Assembly (NCBI GenBank): GCA_034189755.1
Contig: JAXIHJ010000112.1
Span: 1-26,462 of the forward strand
Source: JAXIHJ01 sp034189755
Lineage (GTDB): Bacteria; Planctomycetota; Phycisphaerae; SM23-33
Direction: 5' to 3'
DNA: 26,462 nucleotides
Part shown: one piece after another, positions 7,607 to 15,258 of the stretch
Position numbering within the stretch: position 1 is the stretch's first letter
Layout: the number at the start of each line of letters is the position of its first letter
Notes under the pieces: model-generated
The model's database searches: none
Seen by the model: the letters and a program-made list of their open reading frames with translations, nothing else
Told to the model about the DNA's origin: nothing
Position numbers and translations under genes: made by a program

Positions 7607-8680
7607 ATGCGTTATGCGATCGTCATGGCCGGCGGCGCCGGCAAGCGACTTTGGCCGCTCAGCCGGTTGAGCAGGCCCAAACAACTCCTGCCGCTGATCG
7701 GAGGAAAGAATCTGCTGGAGATGGCTTTGGAAAGACTCTCCGGCCTGTTCGACCTTGAGAACATCCTCATCATAACGAACACTGAATACGTCGATAAGAT
7801 TGCCAAGGCGCTTCCTAAGCTTCCGGTCGAAAACATTATCGGCGAGCCGGCCGGCCGCGACACCGCCAACGCCATAACACTGGCGGCGGCGCTGCTGGCG
7901 GGTCGAGACGAGCAGGCCACAATGGCCGTCTTTACCGCCGACCACATAATTCGCCCTGTCGAGAGTTTCGCCCAAGCTGTTAACACGGCCTGCGACGCCG
8001 CGGAACAGAATCCAGACGCACTCTTGACGTTCGGCATTCGCCCGACCTGGCCACACACCGGTCTGGGATACGTTCACTGTGGCGAGAAACTCACCGATGA
8101 CGTCTACAATGTGCTGGGCTTCCAGGAAAAGCCCGACCACCAGGCCGCCCGTAGATACGTTGAATCCGGCCAGTATTTCTGGAACGGCGGCATGTTCGTC
8201 TGGAAACTCTCCGCCATCCGCAGCGCGCTGGACGAGTTTCTGAGCGATTCGATCCGTAAGCTCTGGCCCGTTACCGGCGCCGTACAGAACGGCCGGGAGT
8301 ACACCCAACTGCTAGCCGAAGCCTACCCCGACCTCGAAAAAATCAGTATCGACTACGCCGTCATGGAAAAGGCCCGCAAGGTGCTGATGGTGGAATTGAA
8401 ATGCGAGTGGCTGGACGTAGGCTCCTGGCCGGCGCTGGAGAACGTTACCGAGCTGGACGGTTCCGGCAACGTCGTCGTCGGCGATAACGTCGTCGTGCTG
8501 GACAGCCTTCGCAACGTTATCGTTACTGGCGACGACCACCTGCTGGCGGTGTTAGGCCTGGACGACTGCATTATCGCGCATTCGGACGACGCGACGCTCA
8601 TCTGCGATAAATCCGACTCGCAACGCCTGAAAGAGCTTGTCGATATACTCGAACAGAAGTACGGCAAAAAATACCTGTAG
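7607..8680 (+). CDS. manC: Mannose-1-phosphate guanylyltransferase
   Basis: The enzyme makes GDP-mannose from mannose-1-phosphate and GTP, the activated sugar for glycan and exopolysaccharide synthesis. The 357-aa protein has the nucleotidyltransferase signature VMAGGAGKRLWPLSR (residues 6-20) with RPKQLLPL after it, then EPAGRDTANAI, the metal-binding region FTADHII, and FQEKPD. It is the single-domain form, without the C-terminal isomerase domain of bifunctional ManC/AlgA, which agrees with a separate manA on the opposite strand. GGAG lies about 8 bp before the ATG. The motif reads GGAGKRLWP where the family usually has GGSGTRLWP, a conservative variant. ADP-glucose-type enzymes are excluded by the RLWPLSR motif. 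Confidence 0.92.
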   Translation: MRYAIVMAGGAGKRLWPLSRLSRPKQLLPLIGGKNLLEMALERLSGLFDLENILIITNTEYVDKIAKALPKLPVENIIGEPAGRDTANAITLAAALLAGRDEQATMAVFTADHIIRPVESFAQAVNTACDAAEQNPDALLTFGIRPTWPHTGLGYVHCGEKLTDDVYNVLGFQEKPDHQAARRYVESGQYFWNGGMFVWKLSAIRSALDEFLSDSIRKLWPVTGAVQNGREYTQLLAEAYPDLEKISIDYAVMEKARKVLMVELKCEWLDVGSWPALENVTELDGSGNVVVGDNVVVLDSLRNVIVTGDDHLLAVLGLDDCIIAHSDDATLICDKSDSQRLKELVDILEQKYGKKYL

Positions 8681-8684
8681 GTAC

Positions 8685-8803
8685 AAATCCTAAATACCAA
8701 GTCCAAAATCCCAAAAACGAGCAAAGCGGGTATCTGGAATTCCGGACTTGGGTCATTTGGCATTTTTTGGAATTTGGACCTTGGAATTTGGCCTTCGGGA
8801 TTT
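8685..8803. repeat. AT-rich imperfect inverted repeat with internal direct repeats
   Basis: The left arm (8685-8717) and right arm (about 8762-8803) are near reverse complements. AAATCC pairs with GGATTT, and AAATACCAAGTCCAAAATCC pairs with the TTGGAATTTGGACC-containing right arm, separated by about 45 bp. The right arm contains TTGGAATTTGG twice (8767-8777, 8781-8791). A second perfect pair is CCAAGTCC (8697-8704) with GGACTTGG (8744-8751). The composition is unlike the flanking genes. It could act as a hairpin terminator for manC, or be a dispersed MITE- or REP-like intergenic element. The right arm runs to within 7 bp of the ruvX start codon. Confidence 0.7.
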
Positions 8804-8809
8804 CTCGAT

Positions 8810-9262
8810 ATGGTTCGTTGGCTTGGCATTGATCACGGCACGAAGCGGATCGGCATCGCTGCCGGCAGCGGTCGAGACGGCATTGCCTCGCCGCTGGCTG
8901 TCATTTCCGCCCGGCCTGCGGACCAGGCTATCGCCGACATTCGCAAACTCGCCTCGCAATACCAGGCTGCGGGCATCGTTGTAGGCTGGCCTCTGAACAT
9001 GGACGACTCCGAAGGCCCCCAGGGCAAACTCGCCCGCCAGTTGGCCCGCCGGTTGGCTGCGGCTACGAAGCTGGACGTTCGGCTGTGGGACGAGCGGCTA
9101 AGCAGCTTCGCTGCGGACAGGATACTGGCGGGAACGAGCACGCGGAAAAAGAAAAAGGCCCGGCAGGACGCCGTAGCCGCTGCGACTATGCTCCAGGACT
9201 TCCTGGCCGTCGGCGGGCCTGAATCGGCACCCAGGCCGGATGAAATAGACCCCCAACCGTAA
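8810..9262 (+). CDS. ruvX: RuvX/YqgF family Holliday-junction resolvase-like nuclease
   Basis: RuvX proteins have an RNase H-like fold and are linked to Holliday-junction resolution and to 16S rRNA 5'-end maturation. The 150-aa length is usual. Motifs are LGIDHGTKRIGIA (first catalytic Asp), IVVGWPLNMD, LWDERLSS (acidic residues) and DAVAAATMLQDFL at the C-terminus. The frame is open upstream to 8774, but that part is translated from the AT-rich repeat, so the ATG at 8810, giving MVRWLGIDHG, is chosen. The only SD-like bases, CGGGA, come from the end of that repeat. It is convergent with the FHA gene, with a 20-bp gap and no terminator seen. Confidence 0.9.
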   Translation: MVRWLGIDHGTKRIGIAAGSGRDGIASPLAVISARPADQAIADIRKLASQYQAAGIVVGWPLNMDDSEGPQGKLARQLARRLAAATKLDVRLWDERLSSFAADRILAGTSTRKKKKARQDAVAAATMLQDFLAVGGPESAPRPDEIDPQP

Positions 9263-9282
9263 TAGAGAACACAAACCCGCGG

Positions 9283-9792
9283 CTACTGCTCCTGGTCCTC
9301 TTCCTTCTGTGCAGCAAGGGCTTCCAGCGCGCTGATGGGGTCCGAGTCCATCTCGGGCTGCTCGGAAGTTACAGCCGGCTCAGGCTGAAGCACCACGTCG
9401 GCCTCCAGCTCGACAACCTCTTCGCCGCCGATGCCGCCGACTTTGCCGGCCTCAGCCATGAGCTGCCCCTTGGTCTTGACCGGCTGAATCTCCTCCGGCA
9501 CACCGTCAATCTGCACGGTGAAGACGATCGGGCCGACAACCAGGCGATCGCCGGCCTTGATAGACTGCTCGGAGACCCGCTGGTTGTTGACGTACGTACC
9601 ATTGGATGAGGCCAGGTCTTTGACCTTGACCTCGTCGGAGGCGACGCTCAACTCACAGTGCTGGCGAGAAACCATCGGCAGCGGTACGCGCAGGCCGCAC
9701 TCCTCGCCTCGGCCAATCACCGTGAGGGGACTGGTAATCGGAAAATCCTTCCGCTGGCCGCTGGTCCTGAACATGACGAGTTTGACGTCCAT
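9283..9792 (-). CDS. FHA-domain protein
   Basis: Forkhead-associated domains bind phosphothreonine peptides. In this 169-aa protein the FHA domain spans about residues 3-95, with the binding residues visible: R28 in VIGRGEE, S42, R43 and H45 in VSRQHCEL, and the ASSNGTYVNNQRV loop (61-73). The C-terminal 70 residues are acidic, Glu/Gln/Pro-rich and probably disordered. No signal peptide or membrane helix is seen, so it is likely a cytoplasmic adaptor for Ser/Thr-kinase signalling. The start MDVKLV at 9792 is preceded by AGGGCAAGCT; upstream in-frame residues do not belong to the fold. It is divergent from the pilus operon across a 528-bp gap. A role with the pilus genes is possible but unproven. 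Confidence 0.88.
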   Translation of the reverse strand: MDVKLVMFRTSGQRKDFPITSPLTVIGRGEECGLRVPLPMVSRQHCELSVASDEVKVKDLASSNGTYVNNQRVSEQSIKAGDRLVVGPIVFTVQIDGVPEEIQPVKTKGQLMAEAGKVGGIGGEEVVELEADVVLQPEPAVTSEQPEMDSDPISALEALAAQKEEDQEQ

Positions 9793-9955
9793 AGCTTGCC
9801 CTGAAATTCCCTTATGTCCGGCACCAATGAAAAAACGAAAAACGCAAGTTAACTGCAATTTATTCTAAAATGCCTGTCGTAACATGCAAGAGAAATTGCG
9901 AGGAAGTTCTGTCGCGCCGAAACTCACCCGGCCTACTTCGTGCCGGCAGCCGAGC

Positions 9956-9981
9956 CTGCTCCCCGGAGCAGTTCTTTTCGT
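9956..9981 (+). terminator. Terminator-like hairpin in the pilM leader
   Basis: CTGCTC (9956-9961) pairs with GAGCAG (9966-9971) around a CCCG loop and is followed by TTCTTTTCGT. The 6-bp stem and broken T-run make it a weak terminator. It points rightwards, with no plus-strand gene ending nearby, so it would act inside the pilM leader as an attenuator if it acts at all. Confidence 0.3.
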
Positions 9982-10174
9982 AAATCGCTCTATAACCGAA
10001 ATCCGCCCTCGTAAAGGGATTTCCCCCAAAAACTGCCCGTGTTCTTCTTCAATACCACCTCCTACGGAACCGATGAGATATGTGGAGTTGCTCGTAGAAG
10101 CCCGTTTTGCCCCGGCCCAAACTGCAACGTATGTTTCATTGGGACAAGGTGCAAAAACATAAAAGGGATAAACC

Positions 10175-10245
10175 GCCCGTGGGGTGGCGAAACACCCATG
10201 GGCTGCGCGCCCAGCGGCCTAGGGCCGAAAGGTCCTGAGAGGACT
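10175..10245 (+). ncRNA. Candidate structured leader RNA upstream of pilM
   Basis: A strong hairpin pairs 10175-10186 with 10193-10203: 11 bp, one G-U pair, one bulged G at 10184, loop GCGAAA. A second hairpin, GGGCC (10222-10226) with GGTCC (10231-10235), closes a GAAA tetraloop. An alternative hairpin, GTCCT (10232-10236) with AGGAC (10240-10244), uses the same bases, so the two are mutually exclusive, as in a regulatory switch. The segment lies about 75 bp before the pilM start. AAAAGGGATAAACC before the first hairpin and GGCCTA after it faintly recall the c-di-GMP-I (GEMM) riboswitch, but key consensus positions differ. I do not claim that family. Confidence 0.45.
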
Positions 10246-10320
10246 ATTCTTACACCGACGCTCTCATGCGGTTCGTGATGTATGGCGCGTGGTGAGGTGT
10301 GTGTCAGCTTGGAGCTTGAT

Positions 10321-11412
10321 ATGCCGTTGAAAATCACAAAAGGCAGGAGCCTTCCGATAGGGCTGGACCCGGGCACAAGCGCCGTCAAGGCGGCCCAGTT
10401 CCGCTTTGCAGACGGCGAACTGGAGCTGCTAGCCGCAGGTTCGGCGCCGATTCCCCGCCCCTGTCGTGATAATTTTGATAAGCGTCTTGAAGCCATCGCC
10501 GACGGACTCCGAGGTATCCTCAAGGCCAACGATTTCAAAGGCCGCCAATGCGCCTTGTCCCTGCCCGCCTGTCAGAGCTTTGTACACCACGTAAGAATAC
10601 CGAAACTTCCGCCGGAGCAGATTAATCTCGCCGTCCAAAGGGAACTTCAAGGCAAGCTGCCCTACCCTATTCGCGATGCGATGATCCGCCACGTTATTGT
10701 GGGCGACATATACGGCGAAGCCGAGCCTAAACAGGAAGTCATCGTCGTTGCCGCCGCCCGCAAGACGCTCGGGGCGTACCTGGCCATGACCCGTCGGGTG
10801 GGGCTGAACGTCGTTACGATAGACGTCGAACCCTGCGCGGTGGTGGAATGTTTCCAGCGTTTGTTCCGTCGTGCCACGGATGCCCAAAGGCCCATTCTGT
10901 ATATTGACATGGGCGCAGCCAGCACGCAGGTTGTCCTGTCGCACGGCCCGCAAATCGTCTTCGCTCGCAACCTGGCCAAGGGCGGCGAACAACTGGACCA
11001 GGCCGTAGCTAAAGGCATGCAAATTTCACTCGAACAGGCCTGTGCCACGCGTATAGACCTGCTGCGAGCCGACAGCCAGACCGGCCAGGCCGGGCATGAA
11101 CTGTACCGCTTCCTCGACAGCCCGCTGAGCGATATCGCCGAAGAGCTGAACCAGTGCCTGAGGTACCACGATTCGGTTTTCAGAAATCAGAGCGTCGAGC
11201 GTGTTATTTTTGTCGGCGGGCAGGCGTACGACCGGCGATTGTGCCAGACGCTGGCGCAGCAACTGAACCTGCCGGCCCAGATTGGCGACCCGCTGGTGCG
11301 CGTCAAGCGCGTCGAGGGCGCCGGATTGGCCATCGGCCTGGACCGGCGCGAGCCTCAGCCCGATTGGGCCGTCGCCGTGGGCCTGAGCCTGGGTGCGTCT
11401 CAGGCCGCGTGA
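10321..11412 (+). CDS. pilM: Type IV pilus assembly ATPase-fold protein PilM
   Basis: PilM is an actin-like cytoplasmic protein that binds the N-terminal tail of PilN and anchors the inner-membrane alignment complex. The 363-aa protein has the actin-like phosphate loops LPIGLDPGTSAVKAAQ near the N-terminus and LYIDMGAASTQVVLS in the middle, a SHS2-like insertion with QCALSLPACQSFVHHVRIP, and FVGGQAYDRRLCQTLAQQL near the C-terminus. The ATG at 10321 is chosen because TTGGAG at 10309-10314 is 6 bp upstream; the ATG at 10282 has no such site. It is the first gene of the pilus block. The stop codon overlaps the SD of pilN. Confidence 0.88.
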   Translation: MPLKITKGRSLPIGLDPGTSAVKAAQFRFADGELELLAAGSAPIPRPCRDNFDKRLEAIADGLRGILKANDFKGRQCALSLPACQSFVHHVRIPKLPPEQINLAVQRELQGKLPYPIRDAMIRHVIVGDIYGEAEPKQEVIVVAAARKTLGAYLAMTRRVGLNVVTIDVEPCAVVECFQRLFRRATDAQRPILYIDMGAASTQVVLSHGPQIVFARNLAKGGEQLDQAVAKGMQISLEQACATRIDLLRADSQTGQAGHELYRFLDSPLSDIAEELNQCLRYHDSVFRNQSVERVIFVGGQAYDRRLCQTLAQQLNLPAQIGDPLVRVKRVEGAGLAIGLDRREPQPDWAVAVGLSLGASQAA

Positions 11413-11422
11413 GGAGACCTGC

Positions 11423-12157
11423 ATGAGCATTGTAAACCTGCTGCCGGACGACTACATCGAACAGCAGAGGAACAGCCGGGCAAACAGGATGTGCCTGGTG
11501 CTGTTCCTGGTTGTAATGACGGGCGTCATCACCGCGGCGATTGTCTCGGAGCGGTCGGGCCAACACACACAGGAAATCCTCGACCGCATCGAGGCCGACT
11601 ACACCGAGGCGGCCAGGCGAATCGAACAGATGCACCGCCTCCAGGGGCAAAAACACGTAATGCTGCATAAGGCCGAACTGACCGCCGCACTCCAGGAGCG
11701 CGTGCCGCGAAGCCACCTGTTAGCCGTCATCACCAACGCCAGGCCCCAAGGCACCTCCCTGCTCAAATTCGCCCTTTATCCCGAACGCACCTGCAATAAC
11801 AACGCCTCGTCGTCTAAAAGTGAAAAAAACAGCAAGTTCGCCAAGGCGAAAAACTCTCGCCGTGCGGTCAAACCTAAATCCGTAACAATGACGATGCAGG
11901 TTACGGGACTGGCTGCAACGGACGTTGAGGTCGCTCGGTTTATTGCCAATCTCGCACGCAATCCGCTGTTGCTTTCGGTGGACCTGCTGTACAGCCAGGA
12001 AACAGTCATCAACGACGTGCCGGTTCGTGAGTTCCAGGTAGAGCTGAAGCTCAAACGCAACGTCGACGCGATTGACGCGTTTCCGGCCGCCGGCGACGAG
12101 CAGGTGCTTGCCCGGACCGGCCCGGGGCGCCGGGATGAATCAGGAGAGATCCGATGA
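11423..12157 (+). CDS. pilN: PilN-like inner-membrane pilus protein
   Basis: PilN has a short cytoplasmic tail that binds PilM, one membrane helix, and a periplasmic coiled-coil and ferredoxin-like domain that pairs with PilO. The 244-aa protein starts with MSIVNLLPDDYIEQQR, the classic (I/V)NLLP tail, followed by a helix at about residues 20-40, a coiled coil at about 45-85 and a C-terminal alpha/beta domain ending FQVELKLKRN. An odd insertion at about residues 124-152 is rich in Asn, Ser and Lys and is probably a flexible loop. GAGGAG at 11411-11416 is 6 bp from the ATG. The reading frame overlaps pilO by 4 bp (ATGA). Confidence 0.85.
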   Translation: MSIVNLLPDDYIEQQRNSRANRMCLVLFLVVMTGVITAAIVSERSGQHTQEILDRIEADYTEAARRIEQMHRLQGQKHVMLHKAELTAALQERVPRSHLLAVITNARPQGTSLLKFALYPERTCNNNASSSKSEKNSKFAKAKNSRRAVKPKSVTMTMQVTGLAATDVEVARFIANLARNPLLLSVDLLYSQETVINDVPVREFQVELKLKRNVDAIDAFPAAGDEQVLARTGPGRRDESGEIR

Positions 12158-12729
12158 AGTTGGGCCTGAGGGAAATCGTGTTCACAGTCCTGCTGATGGC
12201 CTTGCCCATCGGCGCCTGGTGGTTCGTATTCAGGCCTCATAATGTACGCAACAACCAGATGCTTCAGCAGATCGAGGCCAAACGCAACAAATTCAAGGAA
12301 CTCAACCAGATAACCGGAACCATCGGGAACGTGCAAAAGGAAATCGATTCCCTGAGCAAGGCGATTGCATTCTTCCACTCCAAGCTTCCGAACGAGAAGG
12401 AGATTGACAAGGTCCTGAAGGAGGTCTGGCTGCTGGCCGAGTCAAGCCAACTGACGACCAAGAGCATCCGGACGCTGAAACGCAAGAGCGACAGGATGTT
12501 CCTGACCGCTGCCGACTCCGGCAGTGAACTTTACGCCGAACAACCCATCGCCATGCAGTTGCAGGGAGATTTCGTCGGATTCTACACCTTTCTCCAGGCC
12601 CTGGAAAATCAGCCGAGAATCATGCGAATCCGAAAAATGACGCTGAAGAAACTACCGAAGCAGCCCGAAGGCGTCATGCAGGCCAACTTCGTGATGTCCG
12701 TCTTCTTCGAACGAGGCGACAGGAACTAG
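12154..12729 (+). CDS. pilO: PilO-like inner-membrane pilus protein
   Basis: PilO forms a dimer with PilN in the periplasm and links the inner-membrane platform to PilP and the secretin. The 191-aa protein shows a membrane helix at about residues 8-26 (IVFTVLLMALPIGAWWFVF), a coiled coil from about 35 to 75 and an alpha/beta domain with the typical PilO segment LQGDFVGFYTFLQALENQPRIMRI (about 129-152). The start overlaps the pilN stop as ATGA, so translation is probably coupled. Confidence 0.87.
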   Translation: MKLGLREIVFTVLLMALPIGAWWFVFRPHNVRNNQMLQQIEAKRNKFKELNQITGTIGNVQKEIDSLSKAIAFFHSKLPNEKEIDKVLKEVWLLAESSQLTTKSIRTLKRKSDRMFLTAADSGSELYAEQPIAMQLQGDFVGFYTFLQALENQPRIMRIRKMTLKKLPKQPEGVMQANFVMSVFFERGDRN

Positions 12730-12731
12730 TT

Positions 12732-13394
12732 ATGCCGGAAAACGATTTCAATACAGGCGACGAGGCTCAGGTTACGCCGAGCGGTTTTGATTTCGCATCG
12801 ACCGACGAACCGGTCGATGATCTGCTGCTCGAACCACAAAGCCTCAGCCCCCTGAACCGGAACAACCTGATCCTGGTGGTCTTGTTTGCCGTTGGCATCG
12901 GCTGTGTCTACCTCCTTAGCCTGCGGTCCGGCCCGGCCGAGGCCTCCGCCTGGCAGCAACAGGCCGAGCTGGACGTGCAAAATGCAATCACTGCCTGGAG
13001 CCAGGCCGACCTCGATACGCCGAAAACCACAGAGCAACTGGTGAAAAAGTTCTACTACGAAGCCAAACAGCGACAGATTCCGCTGAGCGAACTCAACGGT
13101 AATCCGTTTGTCTTCAAGCTGCCGGTGGCGGCGTGCCGGCCGATCGGCAAGCCCGAACCGGTCGAACCGAAAGAAACCATCGAGCAAAGGAAGCTCTCGG
13201 AGGCCCTTCAGGCCGCCAGGAGACTCAAGCTCCAGTCCGTGCTGACCGGCTCGGCGGGGGCGACGGCAATGATATCCAATAACCTGCTGACAAAAGGACA
13301 AATGATCGACGGCTGGACCATAAGCGAAATACGGCCTCAGCAGGTAACGCTGAGGTGGAATGAGCATATGTACGTATTGAAGATTTCACAGTAG
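12732..13394 (+). CDS. PilP/GspC-like inner-membrane protein
   Basis: Position after pilO and domain layout suggest the clamp protein that joins the inner-membrane complex to the outer-membrane secretin. The 220-aa protein has an acidic cytoplasmic N-terminus of about 44 residues, one membrane helix (about 45-65), a helical periplasmic linker and a C-terminal beta domain with KLQSVLTGSAGATAMISNN and KGQMIDGWTISEIRPQQVTL. This pattern (effect of a value, then meaning in the context of an amyloid-like small beta domain) is shared by PilP, GspC and GspB, and I cannot separate these. PilP is usually a lipoprotein, whereas this one has a membrane helix, which favours a GspB/GspC-like form. It starts 2 bp after the pilO stop. 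Confidence 0.65.
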   Translation: MPENDFNTGDEAQVTPSGFDFASTDEPVDDLLLEPQSLSPLNRNNLILVVLFAVGIGCVYLLSLRSGPAEASAWQQQAELDVQNAITAWSQADLDTPKTTEQLVKKFYYEAKQRQIPLSELNGNPFVFKLPVAACRPIGKPEPVEPKETIEQRKLSEALQAARRLKLQSVLTGSAGATAMISNNLLTKGQMIDGWTISEIRPQQVTLRWNEHMYVLKISQ

Positions 13395-13442
13395 CCGGGT
13401 AAGCCGGCGGCAGCAACGGATCTGTACGGAGGCAAGACGGAG

Positions 13443-15245
13443 GTGTCAAAAACGGCGCGTAAAAGCATGCGGGCAGGGCAAGGCCCTGGTTCTGCTGCGC
13501 GGAGCGAGCAGGTGGATTTCGCTGAGGAGTTGTGGCGACCGGCTGAGGCCGCCGCCACACCCAGAGGCCCGGAACGCATACTGCTCGAAAAGGGGCACAT
13601 CACCCCGAAACAGTTGGACCAGGCCGCCGAACGCCAGCGGACAAACCCACACCTCAGCATACTTGAGGCGTTGGTTCAGAACAACGCCGTCGATGAGATG
13701 CTGGCGATGAGAACAGTGGCGGAGTATTTCGGGCTGCCGTTCATGCGCCTCGCCACCGCAGACGTCGACGAGCAGGTCTTCGCGTCACTGCCTGCGGAGT
13801 ACCTCAAGGCCAAACTCGTCCTGCCGGTAAAACGGACCAACGGCACGATTACTGTGGGCATCACCGACCCGGCCGACATCTTCCTCATCGACGACCTGAA
13901 GCGTCGCTTCAGGCAGCCGCCCAGACTGGCGGTCGTGCCGTCCGTCGATATCCTTCACATTATAGACGACCTGGCCGCCAGCCCCGCCCAGCAGGTGGAT
14001 GATATCATCAAGGACATCGCCGATGACGCCGTCGAGGTCGTGGACAAAAAAGAAGAAGAAGTTACCGACCTGGAAAAGATGGCCGGCGAAAGCCCGGTCA
14101 TTCGATACGTCAACTACCTCATAGCCTCGGCCGTCAAGGAAGGCGCCAGCGACATTCACATCGAGCCGAGCGAGCTGCGCCTCCGCGTCCGCCTGCGGGT
14201 GGACGGAGTGCTGTTCGAGCAGCAGGCCCCGCCGCTCCAGATGCACGCAGCCGTAATCTCCCGGCTGAAAATCATGGCCAACCTGGACATTTCCGAGCGC
14301 CGCCTGCCACAGGACGGGCGCATCCGAGCGACGGTCCACGGCCAGGCCATCGACCTTCGCGTCAGCACACTGCCGACTACGCACGGCGAAAAGTGCGTAA
14401 TCCGCATCCTGGACAACCGCGCCATCACGATCGGCCTGAAAAACCTGGGCATGGGGCCTCAAACGCTCGAAGAGTTCCACAAGCAGATATTCCAGCCGCA
14501 CGGAATCGTCCTGGTTACAGGGCCGACCGGAAGCGGAAAAAGCACGACGCTGTACTCGGCCCTTCAGGTAATGGACGGCGAGACGCTGAACATCTCCACC
14601 GTCGAGGACCCGGTGGAATACGAGCTGGACTACGCTAACCAAGTCATCGTGCGCGAGCATATCGGCATGACCTTCGCGGCTGCATTGCGAAGCCTGCTGA
14701 GGCAGGACCCGGACATCATCATGCTGGGCGAAATCCGCGACGAGGAAACCGCCCGCATCGCCGTGCAGGCGTCCCTGACCGGCCACCTGGTGCTCTCGAC
14801 GCTGCACACCAACGATGCGCCGTCCAGCATCACGCGCCTGATAAACATCGGTGTCGAACCGTACCTCATAGGCGCTGCGGTCAACGCAGCACTGGCCCAG
14901 CGGCTGGTAAGGCAAATCTGCCAGGACTGCAAGACACCCGTTACGAACGTGAGCGACAGCGTCAAAGCGTACATGGAGCACGGCGGCGTTCAGGCCGACC
15001 AGCTCTACCGCGGCGCCGGATGCGAGAAATGCCGACAAACCGGATACAAAGGCCGGCTTGGCGTATATGAACTGATGGCCATCGACGACGAGATGCGAGA
15101 TCTGATTACGAGCAACCCGCCGCTGTCGCAACTGCGACGCGCCGCCAGAGAGGCCAAAATGCACACGCTGCGCGAAGACGGACTGCAAAAGGTCGCAGCC
15201 GGCATGACCACAATCGATGAATTGATCCGAGTCACGGAAACATGA
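13443..15245 (+). CDS. pilB: Pilus extension / secretion ATPase PilB (GspE family)
   Basis: This hexameric cytoplasmic ATPase powers pilin polymerisation. The 600-aa protein has an N-terminal MshEN-type domain (about 45-185, with ILLEKGHITPKQLDQA; MshEN domains can bind c-di-GMP in some homologues), then the ATPase domain with GASDIHIEP (235-243), Walker A GPTGSGKST (360-368), Asp box STVEDPVEYEL (386-396), Walker B IIMLGEIRDEETA (425-437), His box TGHLVLSTLHTND (446-458) and a tetracysteine zinc site (C493, C496, C527, C530). The zinc site marks PilB/GspE rather than PilT. The GTG start has GGAGG at 13428-13432, 10 bp upstream; the second GGAGG (13439-13443) overlaps the start codon and cannot serve it. 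Confidence 0.93.
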   Translation: MSKTARKSMRAGQGPGSAARSEQVDFAEELWRPAEAAATPRGPERILLEKGHITPKQLDQAAERQRTNPHLSILEALVQNNAVDEMLAMRTVAEYFGLPFMRLATADVDEQVFASLPAEYLKAKLVLPVKRTNGTITVGITDPADIFLIDDLKRRFRQPPRLAVVPSVDILHIIDDLAASPAQQVDDIIKDIADDAVEVVDKKEEEVTDLEKMAGESPVIRYVNYLIASAVKEGASDIHIEPSELRLRVRLRVDGVLFEQQAPPLQMHAAVISRLKIMANLDISERRLPQDGRIRATVHGQAIDLRVSTLPTTHGEKCVIRILDNRAITIGLKNLGMGPQTLEEFHKQIFQPHGIVLVTGPTGSGKSTTLYSALQVMDGETLNISTVEDPVEYELDYANQVIVREHIGMTFAAALRSLLRQDPDIIMLGEIRDEETARIAVQASLTGHLVLSTLHTNDAPSSITRLINIGVEPYLIGAAVNAALAQRLVRQICQDCKTPVTNVSDSVKAYMEHGGVQADQLYRGAGCEKCRQTGYKGRLGVYELMAIDDEMRDLITSNPPLSQLRRAAREAKMHTLREDGLQKVAAGMTTIDELIRVTET

Positions 15246-15258
15246 AGAGGAGCCATCC

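Larger units (their letters stand above)
9793..10320. other. 528-bp non-coding region between FHA gene and pilM
   Basis: No gene is recognised on either strand. A TAAAAT hexamer (9866-9871) could be a -10 box for rightward transcription, without a good -35 box. A small terminator-like hairpin lies at 9956-9981 and a strongly structured segment at 10175-10245. A long leader ahead of a large operon, with these elements in this order, suggests RNA-based control of the pilus genes. Confidence 0.6.

Noticed and set aside
10039..10278. 79-aa open frame before pilM
   Set aside because: It runs through the hairpin-forming segment, has no SD and shows no recognisable domain; the RNA structure explains the composition better.
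10160..10285. Assignment of the pilM leader to a c-di-GMP-I riboswitch or a group II intron end
   Set aside because: AGGGATAAACC and TGCGGTTCG only loosely recall those families; the pairing partners and core consensus bases required are not present, so only an unclassified structured RNA is reported.
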